Both the position numbers and the translations under genes were made by a program. DNA of 64,000 nucleotides from Nostoc sp. NIES-3756 (GTDB taxonomy: Bacteria; Cyanobacteriota; Cyanobacteriia; Cyanobacteriales; Nostocaceae): NCBI RefSeq assembly GCF_001548375.1, contig NZ_AP017295.1, positions 6,393,501 through 6,457,500 on the forward strand, given 5' to 3'. The notes under the pieces were generated by a model, which had not been told where the DNA came from, did not search any database, and saw only the letters and a program-made list of their open reading frames with translations. This document shows positions 44,874 to 54,291 of this stretch, one piece after another. How positions within the stretch are numbered: position 1 is the stretch's first letter; each line of letters starts with the position of its first letter.

Positions 44874-45849
44874 GGGTGGGACTCTCCAGAGGGGCGGTTG
44901 CTGTATGAGGAGCGAAGTTTATTCGACTAAGGAAGCAGGCTGTTGATTACAGGTATAACAACAAACTCAATGATTTAACTAGATCAGATAAATTTAATTT
45001 TTTTAAATTTGCATATTTTTACAAAAATACAGTTTCATTATTTAAACCTTGTTTTTCTAATTGTGGATATTACATAAAACATACTAGTTAAAAATTACCA
45101 GTATATTTTCTACCGAATTATTACTTAGAATATGTATTTATTACTCTTGAAACAAAGAGCAATTAAGGGATATTCTGAACTATCATTGATAGCTCAAAAC
45201 AAGATATGACAGATGAACTGCGATGTTAGCCTAATTAACAGCTAGCTATGATTAGCTACTCTGTATGCTAGACAACAGCACAGACCCTGATAGTGGTTTA
45301 TGTGAGGCGTTACTTAGAAAATTGGGAAAGCTGTAAAAAAACTTTAGCAGCTACCCGTAGGTAGAAGTTGCTATTGAAGTTTTCATAAACGTCACTAAAA
45401 TCTTAGGCAAGATGGCTGAGATTTTAGTCACCGAAATTCAATGGGTAGACTTAACCAAATATAAAAATTACTAGCTTTATATACAGTTATGTACTGTGTA
45501 GCTGCTAGTCAATGTAGTAATCAGTGTACCAAGAAAATTTCAGTTTTACCACCGTATATTCAATTATTAGTTGCCAATAAAAAGTGCATAGGGATAGTGG
45601 AAAGTTGACTGTTAACTGTTAATTATGGACTAATGATTAAGCGCAAAGTCGAGCCACTGCGTTCCTGAGCCACCTCCGCACAGAGGTGGCGTGTCGCTCT
45701 GCGTCGGAAAGCAAGTGGCGTTGAGCGGTTCGCGTAGCGTCTGTCTACGACAAGCTCCGCGTTCGCGTAAGCGTCTCGTAGAGAACGTAGAGAGGGTTCC
45801 TCCGCTCAGAATTTGTAAAAGATGACCAATACTTAATTACTAATAACTA
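44874..45849. other. Long intergenic region upstream of fmt
   Basis: About 975 bp. Part 44950-45200 is AT-rich. Part 45240-45440 is more balanced and holds short hairpins, including ACTAAAATCT / AGATTTTAGT at about 45392-45428, so an RNA is possible. Part 45650-45790 holds GC-rich dispersed repeats (GCGTAGCGTCTGTCTACGAC, CGCGTTCGCGTAAGCG). No tRNA found. Confidence 0.5.
45655..45792. repeat. GC-rich dispersed repeat block
   Basis: Overlapping palindromic units (CCACCTCCGC/GAGGTGGCG, GCGTAGCGTCTGTCTACG, CGTCTCGTAGAGAACG) stand just before fmt. The same units occur at 37957-37998, and a related GC-rich unit near 845. These are typical intergenic repeats of Nostoc genomes. Confidence 0.7.
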
Positions 45850-46854
45850 ATGAAAGTAGTATTTTTTGGTACACCAGAATTTGCAGTTCCTACTTTACAA
45901 AAATTGCTAGAAGACCCAAATTTTGATGTGTTGGCAGTGGTTACCCAACCGGATAAACGCCGAGAACGAGGTAATAAATTAACACCTTCACCTGTCAAAA
46001 ATGTGGCGATCGCACATAATTTACCAGTGTGGCAACCAGAACGGATTAAGAAAGATACCGAAACCCTCACTCAACTTAAGCAATTAAACGCAGATGCTTT
46101 TGTTGTGGTTGCCTATGGACAAATCCTGTCACAGAAAATCCTGGATATGCCCAAACTGGGTTCCGTAAATGTACATGGTTCAATTTTGCCTCAGTACCGG
46201 GGTGCTGCACCGATTCAATGGTGTGTGTACAACGGGGAAAAAGAAACGGGGATCACGACGATGTTAATGGATGCAGGTATGGATACTGGGGCAATGTTAC
46301 TTAAAGCGACTACACCCATAGGCTTGCTCGATAATGCCGATGATCTAGCCCAGAGGCTATCTGTGATTGGTGGAGATTTATTAATAGAAACTTTGCTTAA
46401 GCTACAAAGCCAGGAAATTCAACCTGTTCCGCAAGAAAACGCAGCCGCGACTTATGCCTCTTTAATTCAAAAAGAAGATTATGCTTTAGATTGGTCAAGG
46501 AGTGCTTGGCAACTGCACAACCAAATCAGAGGATTTTACCCAAATTGTACGACTACCTTCCGTAACCAACCTCTCAAGATTACAGCCTCCCTTCCCCTTG
46601 GTGCTGCTTACAGGGATGGGCTACCACCAGAATTAGAAAAGATTTATCAAAAATTGCCTGATTTATCAAATATATTGGGTAGTCCAGGAGAAGTAGTAAG
46701 CATAGCCAAGGGAGTTGGCGCGATCGCTCAAACGGGTGAGGGGCTGTTACTCTTAAGAGAGGTTCAGCTACCTGGCAAACGTCCCCAATCAGGATGGGAT
46801 TTTGTTAATGGTACACGTTTGGCTGTGGGAGAAGTGTTAGGGAGTAATTCGTAA
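45850..46854 (+). CDS. fmt: Methionyl-tRNA formyltransferase
   Basis: A 334-residue enzyme that formylates initiator Met-tRNA with 10-formyl-THF. The N-terminal Rossmann domain (1-205) has [27 protein letters not shown] and the catalytic [16 protein letters not shown] (about 110-125). The C-terminal OB-like domain starts near 215 with [18 protein letters not shown]. The ATG at 45850 follows AT-rich sequence without a strong ribosome site. Confidence 0.96.
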   Translation: MKVVFFGTPEFAVPTLQKLLEDPNFDVLAVVTQPDKRRERGNKLTPSPVKNVAIAHNLPVWQPERIKKDTETLTQLKQLNADAFVVVAYGQILSQKILDMPKLGSVNVHGSILPQYRGAAPIQWCVYNGEKETGITTMLMDAGMDTGAMLLKATTPIGLLDNADDLAQRLSVIGGDLLIETLLKLQSQEIQPVPQENAAATYASLIQKEDYALDWSRSAWQLHNQIRGFYPNCTTTFRNQPLKITASLPLGAAYRDGLPPELEKIYQKLPDLSNILGSPGEVVSIAKGVGAIAQTGEGLLLLREVQLPGKRPQSGWDFVNGTRLAVGEVLGSNS

Positions 46855-46898
46855 TTACTTTGGCTTGGTCTTTGGGGCATGAGGAATGGGTGGTGAGA

Positions 46899-47270
46899 TT
46901 AGGCTTGGGGATCGAGTTCTGCGCTTTCATAAAAACGGCAAGACTCGCAAGGCCCATTAGGATTTACTGCACAGCGAATGATTTCTGAGTGGGCATTGTA
47001 TGTACAAGTGGCATCACCTATTACCCAACGTCCGGCTACTAAAGTTTTTTCTGTCGGTTTTTGCGCCGACTGGACGTAAACTGCTATGTTATGCAAGCGA
47101 TAACGCCCTGACTTGAACTGATATCGATGGCGGCGTTCAAGTACTGCGTAGGTTCTACCTTCAAAGTCGAGATAGTTTCCAGGTTGGGGTGTCCAGTCTA
47201 ATTGGACTTTACCGAGGGAGCGACGTGGATGCGTCAGAATTACCTCGGTTGGTAAAGAGTCTGGCTCCAT
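46899..47270 (-). CDS. DUF6464-type cyanobacterial protein
   Basis: A 123-residue protein rich in Arg, Tyr and Val with a central YAVLERRHRYQFKSGRYRLHNI and a C-terminal C-x9-C-x6-C-x2-C pattern (CTYNAHSEIIRCAVNPNG, then CESC), possibly metal binding. It resembles a conserved cyanobacterial family that I believe is DUF6464; the function is unknown. It converges on fmt. Confidence 0.7.
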   Translation of the reverse strand: MEPDSLPTEVILTHPRRSLGKVQLDWTPQPGNYLDFEGRTYAVLERRHRYQFKSGRYRLHNIAVYVQSAQKPTEKTLVAGRWVIGDATCTYNAHSEIIRCAVNPNGPCESCRFYESAELDPQA

Positions 47271-47946
<676 letters not shown>

Positions 47947-48008
47947 GGAATTAACTACCGATTCCTTATTGCTCTCCATTAAGCGCATCGATAGCAAGCC
48001 TCTTTAGC

Positions 48009-48070
48009 TTTGTAGGGTGGGTAGCGATCGCTTTTCGTCAGTCGTCAGCGATTGCGTCCATCCTACAAAA
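48009..48070. repeat. Inverted repeat after psaC
   Basis: TTTGTAGGGTGG and CCATCCTACAAA flank a segment that includes GCGATCGC and GCGATTGC. It could fold into a long hairpin in the psaC 3' region. Confidence 0.6.
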
Positions 48071-48101
48071 TTTTAGAAATTTATAAAAATACCTAGTGGC
48101 C

Positions 48102-48128
48102 AAAGGAGCAAACCTGCTCCTTTTTTCT
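48102..48128 (+). terminator. Rho-independent terminator downstream of psaC
   Basis: The stem AAAGGAGCA / TGCTCCTTT with loop AACC is followed by TTTCTTT. Confidence 0.85.
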
Positions 48129-48238
48129 TTGGTAAAGTTTGTTGATGATTAACGGTTGACTGTGGACTATGGACTATTGACTATGAACTGTTGACTATAC
48201 TGGAATTTAATTCTCTTGAAGAAAGGGTGGTGTGAGCA

Positions 48239-50113
48239 ATGTGTGGCATCGTTGGGTATATTGGCACTCAAGCAGCGACAGAAATTTTATTATCTGGGCT
48301 GGAAAAGTTAGAGTATCGGGGTTATGACTCAGCAGGTGTAGCTACGCTTTGGGAAGGTGAGGTTCACTGTGTCCGAGCCAAGGGCAAACTGCATAACCTC
48401 CGTTCTAAACTAGAGCAACTAGCAACCTCCTCTCAAATCGGAATTGGTCATACACGCTGGGCGACTCATGGTAAACCAGAGGAGCATAACGCCCATCCTC
48501 ATTTAGATGCAGCAAAGCGTATTGCTGTTGTGCAGAATGGGATTATTGAAAATTACCGCGAGTTACGCGAAGAACTGAAGCAGAAAGGGTATGAGTTTCG
48601 TTCGGAAACTGATACAGAAGTGATTCCTCACCTCATAGCCGAATTGTCAAAAAATGCCTCCTCTTTTCTAGAAGCAGTACGCCAAGCTGTTAGCCATCTG
48701 CATGGAGCATTTGCGATCGCCGTCATTTCGGCTGACTACCCCGACGAGTTGATTGTTGTCCGTCAGCAAGCTCCCCTGGTAATAGGATTTGGTCAAGGGG
48801 AGTTTTTCTGCGCCTCAGACACGCCAGCCATAGTTTCCCATACCCGTGCCGTCTTACCCTTAGAGAATGGCGAAATCGCCCGTCTTACACCCTTGGGAGT
48901 GGAGATTTATAACTTTGCTGGCGACAGGCTCAAAAAACAACCCCGGATGCTCAACTTGAGTCCCACGATGGTAGAAAAGCAGGGATTCAAGCACTTTATG
49001 CTCAAGGAAATTTATGAGCAACCAGGAGTTGTCAGAGCAAGTTTAGACGCATACTTTAATACAGAGGTTAATTCTGGTGAATCATTCCAATCACCAGTTA
49101 AGTTAGGTTTACCAGAGCAATTTTACGCAGACTTAGAACAAATTCATATTGTAGCTTGCGGTACTAGTTGGCACGCCGCCTTAGTAGGTAAGTATTTACT
49201 TGAACAATTAGCAGGAATATCGACTCAGGTACATTATGCTTCTGAGTATCGTTATGCACCATCACCACTAACAGCGAATACATTAATTATTGGTGTTACG
49301 CAGTCCGGGGAAACGGCTGATACCTTAGCAGCCTTAGCGATGGAAAAAGAACGCCGTCAAGCCAAAGAAGCAAAATATCAAGCGCGACTTTTGGGGATAA
49401 CTAATCGCCCAGAGAGTAGCCTGGGTCATCTTGTACCCCATATTATCAACACCTTGGCAGGAATTGAAATCGGCGTGGCAGCTACTAAAACCTTTGTCGC
49501 CCAACTCATGGCATTTTATGCCCTAGCCTTAGATTTAGCCTATCATCGTCAAACTGTAGCACCCGATAAACTAGCAGATATTATTCAAGGTTTGCGCCAG
49601 ATACCCAAGGAAATCGAAGCTACTTTAGAACGTCAAGAAAAATTGACAGAACATTTAGCCCATGAGTTTGCAGAGACTCAAGATTTCATCTTTTTGGGTA
49701 GAGGGATTAATTTCCCCATTGCATTGGAAGGGGCTTTGAAATTAAAAGAAATTAGCTATATTCACGCTGAAGGTTATCCGGCTGGGGAAATGAAACATGG
49801 CCCCATTGCTTTATTAGATGCAAAAGTGCCTGTAGTGGCGATCGCTTTCCCTGGTACTGTGTATGAGAAAGTCATTTCCAACTCTCAGGAAGCCAAAGCC
49901 AGAGATTCCCGCTTAATTGGCGTAACGCCAGTCAGCGATGGCGAAGCTGGGGAAATCTTTAATGATTTACTTCCCGTTTCCCCTGTGGATGAATTACTTT
50001 CACCCATCCTCACAGTAGTACCTTTGCAACTATTGGCTTACCACATCGCCGCCCGTCGCGGTTTGGATGTCGATCAGCCAAGGAATTTGGCAAAATCAGT
50101 GACGGTTGAGTAG
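48239..50113 (+). CDS. glmS: Glutamine-fructose-6-phosphate aminotransferase (isomerising)
   Basis: A 624-residue enzyme that makes glucosamine-6-phosphate for peptidoglycan and lipid A precursors. Class II amidotransferase domain with catalytic C2 (MCGIVGYIG), HTRWATHGKP and NGIIENY, then two SIS domains (about 300-440 and 470-615; CGTSWHAALVGKYLLE, GVTQSGETADT, LGRGINFPIALEGALKLKE) and the C-terminal LAKSVTVE. Length fits. AAGGGTGG lies before the ATG. No glmS ribozyme is expected in cyanobacteria and none was noticed. Confidence 0.98.
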   Translation: MCGIVGYIGTQAATEILLSGLEKLEYRGYDSAGVATLWEGEVHCVRAKGKLHNLRSKLEQLATSSQIGIGHTRWATHGKPEEHNAHPHLDAAKRIAVVQNGIIENYRELREELKQKGYEFRSETDTEVIPHLIAELSKNASSFLEAVRQAVSHLHGAFAIAVISADYPDELIVVRQQAPLVIGFGQGEFFCASDTPAIVSHTRAVLPLENGEIARLTPLGVEIYNFAGDRLKKQPRMLNLSPTMVEKQGFKHFMLKEIYEQPGVVRASLDAYFNTEVNSGESFQSPVKLGLPEQFYADLEQIHIVACGTSWHAALVGKYLLEQLAGISTQVHYASEYRYAPSPLTANTLIIGVTQSGETADTLAALAMEKERRQAKEAKYQARLLGITNRPESSLGHLVPHIINTLAGIEIGVAATKTFVAQLMAFYALALDLAYHRQTVAPDKLADIIQGLRQIPKEIEATLERQEKLTEHLAHEFAETQDFIFLGRGINFPIALEGALKLKEISYIHAEGYPAGEMKHGPIALLDAKVPVVAIAFPGTVYEKVISNSQEAKARDSRLIGVTPVSDGEAGEIFNDLLPVSPVDELLSPILTVVPLQLLAYHIAARRGLDVDQPRNLAKSVTVE

Positions 50114-50141
50114 TATGAATTTACACTTAGCACTTTAGAGT

Positions 50142-50190
50142 AAAATAGCTTCTTAGAAGGTGATATATCTTGCAGAAGCTATTTTTTATT
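50142..50190 (+). terminator. Rho-independent terminator downstream of glmS
   Basis: AAATAGCTTCT and AGAAGCTATTT pair around a loop of about 20 bases and are followed by TTTATTTAT, about 30 bases after the glmS stop. Confidence 0.8.
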
Positions 50191-50369
50191 TATAAAATTT
50201 GTATAAAAAATAGCGTAAATATGCGTAATATTACAGCATAAAGTGAAATTATGTGTGGAAAGGCGATCGCAGAAACTTAAATGTATATTTTTACAACATC
50301 TTGATACTACAGATAAGGCTGTAAAAATTTGATTCGATAACACCAAAGTTAGTGACATCTACCAGCATT

Positions 50370-52043
50370 ATGAGTGAAATTCACCTACGTCAAATAAAGT
50401 CATACCTTCAAAAAACATTTAATGGTTTGATTGACTTGTCAGATTATCAAAATAAATCTGAAACAGACAGAGAGTTAATTTTTCTAACTAGAAGTTTAGC
50501 CGCATTTACATTAATGGTATTGGCTGATATTTCTCCTCAAGAAGCAGCAAAATCTATAGTTGATGGTGGACAAGATAATGGAATAGACTCCATTTATTTT
50601 GATAGAAGGGAAAAAATAATGTATGTATTACAATCTAAATGGAAACAGGAAAGTAAAGGAAGTATAAAAACAGATGAAGTGATGAAATTCACTAGAGGAT
50701 TTAAAGATTTGGTAAATGCTAGATATGACAGGTTTAATTCAAAACTCAATAATAAAACTCAAGACATTGAGGAAGCTTTAAATGACGCAGGAACAAGGTT
50801 TGAGATAATTCTTGCCTATTCAGGACAAACGCCCTAAGCAGATGAACCTAAAAGAGAATTTGATGATTTACTAAGTGAGATGAATGACTCATCTGATATC
50901 GTAAGTATGAGAGTGCTTAACCAGTCTAATATATACAGCATCATATCTCAAGGAGCATCTGGTAATCCTATAAATTTAGATGTTTGCCTTTTTGATTGGG
51001 GGCAAACTAAAGAACCTTATCAATCTTATTATGGTCAAGTTTCTGCAATGGAAGTAGCTGATTGGTGGACTAAACATTCTCCTAAATTGTTCTCTTCAAA
51101 CATTAGGTTATTCGTCAAAGATAGTGAAGTCAATGAAGGTATTATAAATACAGTTAAAAAAGAGCCAGAAAAGTTCTGGTATTATAATAACGGTATAACA
51201 GCCTTGTGTTCTAGTATTGGTAAAAAACCATTGGGAGGTAGTGGAAGGGACACAGGTATATTTGAGTGTAAGGATGTAAAAATAGTCAACGGCGCTCAGA
51301 CTGTTGGTTCAATAGCCAGAGCATATCAAAACTTTCCTGAGCAAGTTGAGAAGGCAAGAGTTCATATTCGTTTCATATCTTTGGAAAACTGTCCTGAAGA
51401 ATTTGCTACAGAGATCACTAGATTCAATAATACTCAAAATAGAATTGATCGTCGGGAATTTGTGGCTCTCGATCCTGAACAAGAAAGAATTAAAAATGAA
51501 CTTCACTTAGAGGGTATTATTTATACTTATAAGTCAGGTGAATCAATTCCAGATGGGCAAAAAGGTTTTGACTTAAATGAAGCTACAATTAGTCAAGCTT
51601 GCAAACAAAATGAGGTTTCTTTTGTTACCAGAGTTAAGGATAAAATTGGTGTTTTATGGGAAGATATAGAAAAACCCCCATATAAAACTTTATTTAATAG
51701 ATCAGTAAATGGTTCTCAGCTTTGGAAATTAGTTCAAATATTAAGAGTAGTCGAGAATAAATTATCAGAAGTGCAAAAACAACGCGATGGAAGAGAAAAG
51801 TTATTTGCTACTCATAGTAATCGCCTGGTTTTGCACCTTGTCTATAAAGCTTTACCAGAAAAATTGTTTAGTATCTCATCTGATTTAACTCCAGAACAAA
51901 TTGATGATATTCAATCTATGACCTCAAAATTTTTGGTAAGTGTTATGAGTGAAAGTAGCAGTCTATTTCCTAGTTCATATCCAGCAAATATATTTAGAAA
52001 TGTAACTAAGTGCCAAGAGATTGTAGAAAAAATTCTAAATTAA
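50370..52043 (+). pseudogene. AIPR-family abortive infection protein interrupted by one in-frame stop
   Basis: Two reading frames (50370-50837 and 50880-52043) lie in the same frame and are separated only by a TAA at 50835-50837. Together they give an AIPR-type protein of about 555 residues. The N-terminal part (SIVDGGQDNGIDSIYFD, VLQSKWKQ) is the REase-like N-terminus common in this family. The second part (YYNNGITALCSS, VKIVNGAQTVGSI, RFNNTQNRIDRREFVALD) is the AIPR core. AIPR proteins take part in phage-defence loci. A single nonsense change indicates recent inactivation; re-initiation at 50880 (weak AGTGAG upstream) could still yield the core. Confidence 0.8.
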
Positions 52044-52081
52044 ACTCAGGTTCACAAATGGCAAAATTTTTTATACAACAT

Positions 52082-52624
52082 TTATCTGATATTTACTCCT
52101 GTGACGTTGCTACGGAATTGCACCATTTCCTCGCTTGCATGAAAATGCAACGCTATCTCTTTTAGTGTCATTTGACGCTGAACAGCCCAGAGTAATCCCC
52201 GGCGAGGAATTTGAAGACACCCACCTAAATAAGTTGCTTCATCTTCATCGCTCTGTCGGCGCTGAGGAAGCCCAGTATTTGGATCAAAGCGGACAATGTT
52301 ATGTCTTAATAGCAGGTGTCCAAACTCGTGCATCAGGTTCGACTCACGTCGCACGGGCGTATGGCGTGGGTTGTTGATAATCCAGAGTGGGTTTTGATGA
52401 ATAATTCCTGCTGACCATTGGTTACTATTGAGCAATACCGTCACTACACAAGGGTCTAAACTGGAAATCTGTTCGGGTGTCACAATTTTTGCATTCATTT
52501 GAGCCGCCAGCATATCTGCTAGTAATGGGTCAAATGCTCGTAATTTTAATAAACTACGTTGCTCGGTGGCAATTCCTTCACACTTTTGCCTAAACTCAGT
52601 TGATAATTTCTCTGTTAGTGACAT
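52082..52624 (-). CDS. ImmA/IrrE-family metallopeptidase
   Basis: A 180-residue zinc peptidase of the ImmA/IrrE (DUF955) family with the HExxH-like site H99-E100-F-G-H103 in LMHEFGHLLLRH and a downstream acidic segment DEDEATYLGGCLQIP supplying the third ligand. Its C-terminus (LKEIALHFHASEEMVQFR) is helix-turn-helix-like. In ICEBs1 and related systems such proteases cleave the XRE repressor encoded beside them. Here the XRE gene lies six bases upstream on the same strand. Confidence 0.9.
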   Translation of the reverse strand: MSLTEKLSTEFRQKCEGIATEQRSLLKLRAFDPLLADMLAAQMNAKIVTPEQISSLDPCVVTVLLNSNQWSAGIIHQNPLWIINNPRHTPVRRESNLMHEFGHLLLRHNIVRFDPNTGLPQRRQSDEDEATYLGGCLQIPRRGLLWAVQRQMTLKEIALHFHASEEMVQFRSNVTGVNIR

Positions 52625-52630
52625 CTTCTT

Positions 52631-52996
52631 TTAATCCGACTGTTGCTTGTTACTTTGTTGAGAATTATCCCGATAGGCTGCTTTGACCAATTCTGCAAGT
52701 GCATTGGCGATCGCCGGATCAAGTTTTTTTGATGCTCGCAATTGAATCTCTATTGTATCTGAGTCGGAGGATGTTTCTAATTCCTCTGTTTTCTTGAATA
52801 GTTCAGCAGGTGACACTTGCAGCCAATTGCAAAGCAATAAAAACGTTTCCATATCTGGCATTTTGCCATTTTCTACCCGTGAGAGCGTGGATGGACTAAT
52901 ATCACCTATTTCTTTAGCTGTATCTCGCAGTCCTTTGTCTCCACGCTTTGTCTTCACCATAGCAGCCAATAAATCTTTGTCTAAGTTGTATCCCAT
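52631..52996 (-). CDS. XRE-family transcriptional regulator
   Basis: A 121-residue protein with a Cro/cI-type helix-turn-helix at about residues 20-70 (GLRDTAKEIGDISPSTLSRVENG, METFLLLCNWLQVSPAELF) and a helical C-terminus probably used for dimerisation or contact with the ImmA-like protease. It is divergent from the pPIWI-RE operon across 139 bases that carry a matching palindrome. Confidence 0.92.
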   Translation of the reverse strand: MGYNLDKDLLAAMVKTKRGDKGLRDTAKEIGDISPSTLSRVENGKMPDMETFLLLCNWLQVSPAELFKKTEELETSSDSDTIEIQLRASKKLDPAIANALAELVKAAYRDNSQQSNKQQSD

Positions 52997-53007
52997 AGGT
53001 CTTTATT

Positions 53008-53090
53008 GTTTCACTTATGAAACGGTGTATCTTTATTATCTTTCATAAGCTATATTTGTTATGTGTTTTTAAAATGACGCTGTTTCACTA
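53008..53090. promoter_or_regulatory. Probable XRE operators between the XRE and pPIWI-RE operons
   Basis: GTTTCA-CTTA-TGAAAC at 53008-53023 is a perfect palindrome with a 4-base spacer. CTTTCATAAG (about 53039-53049) and GTTTCACTA (53082-53090) repeat its halves. The position covers the promoter zone of both divergent operons. Operator function is inferred from symmetry and location. Confidence 0.6.
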
Positions 53091-53121
53091 AAGATACAAA
53101 TATCCAAAGCTTGCTTTAGAC

Positions 53122-53138
53122 AAAGGAGGTACTGCTTG
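53122..53138 (+). promoter_or_regulatory. Strong ribosome-binding site for a TTG start
   Basis: AAAGGAGGT ends five bases before the TTG at 53136 and fixes this start; no upstream in-frame ATG exists. Confidence 0.8.
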
Positions 53139-54287
53139 GATAATAGCGAAATCATCATATTTGATTTGTTGGTTGTTGGTTTAGTAGAGTTTTTCCGTCC
53201 AGATACTCAAGACCAAATCCCTAAATATCCATACCCTGATTTATTACGACGTGCTTGCAATACTTTGGCGTTGAAGATGTCAGCTATTCCTTATCCAAGT
53301 ACTTTAGAAGGTCTTTTGACTCTTTTAGAAAAACCTTTGCAAACATGGTATCCACTGGTAATACCCCAAGAGTTCGACTCAGAATATGGCTTGATATACG
53401 ATAGAGCGCTCAGTGAGGAAGCAAGTCAATATTTCTATGAACAATTACTCAAACGGGCGCAACTTCCTGAGTTTGCTTCTGTGAAAGTACAACAAATAGC
53501 CTTGGAGAACTTCCAATTTCTGAGGTTGTTGGACAAGCTGCAACAAGCCTACGAAAAGGATGCTGAACGCGCTCAAACAGAATATGTTTTGCTGCGTCGA
53601 TTCTTGATTGAGCATCATTACACTACTTTAGAGCAACTTCGCAACAAGTTTTCTAAGACGAGTTATATCTCCATTGATGATGTTGGCGGACTGTACGAAG
53701 ACTGTAAAGAAAATGATGCTTGTTGGTGTTGCGATCGCTGCGGCCCTTTAATTGAAAAACATGGACATTTACGTGGCATTAAGCCAAGCGTCTGCAACGA
53801 CCATCGGAAGAACTTGTCCCATGTCCGGCGTATTTCTTGGAAGCGAGGTCTGTGTCGTCTCAAATTCGGCATTCATTGGCGGGTCTGTTTGCCAGGAATC
53901 CCGGAAATACGTTTATTCGATGCTTTAACACAGTTGCACAAACAACAGCCAGAATATCTTTGCGAAGTGCAACTTTGGCCAGGTATTGACCGTTACGACC
54001 TGCAACTACGTTTTGGTGATGGTTCAGTATGGGCTGTAGATATCAAAGACTACCGAAATCCTTATGATTTGGCTTTGCAACTGAAGCCGATATTTGGGGA
54101 AGGCGATTTGCACTACGACGAAAGTTTTTATGTTATTCCTAATTATCGTCTGCATCAGCGCCAAGATTACATCGAAATCCTGCGTGAAGAAGCAACAGAA
54201 TTACCAAAAAGCACCCATCTTTTCAGCGATATCGCATTTGAGGAACGAGTCATCGACAAGATAATGCTCCTAAGTAAGAGGAAATAG
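53136..54287 (+). CDS. pPIWI-RE island restriction-endonuclease-like protein
   Basis: A 383-residue protein that is first in a three-gene operon. The N-terminal region (about 1-185) is helical. A Cys-rich segment (C190, C196, C198, C199, C202, C220) is probably a zinc finger. The C-terminal domain (about 245-383) has a PD-(D/E)xK-like site, D288 in YDLQLRF and D302-I-K304 in WAVDIKD. This matches the REase partner of pPIWI-RE systems, expected to cut DNA. The start is TTG at 53136 with a perfect AAAGGAGGT five bases upstream. Confidence 0.85.
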   Translation: MDNSEIIIFDLLVVGLVEFFRPDTQDQIPKYPYPDLLRRACNTLALKMSAIPYPSTLEGLLTLLEKPLQTWYPLVIPQEFDSEYGLIYDRALSEEASQYFYEQLLKRAQLPEFASVKVQQIALENFQFLRLLDKLQQAYEKDAERAQTEYVLLRRFLIEHHYTTLEQLRNKFSKTSYISIDDVGGLYEDCKENDACWCCDRCGPLIEKHGHLRGIKPSVCNDHRKNLSHVRRISWKRGLCRLKFGIHWRVCLPGIPEIRLFDALTQLHKQQPEYLCEVQLWPGIDRYDLQLRFGDGSVWAVDIKDYRNPYDLALQLKPIFGEGDLHYDESFYVIPNYRLHQRQDYIEILREEATELPKSTHLFSDIAFEERVIDKIMLLSKRK

Positions 54288-54291
54288 CATC

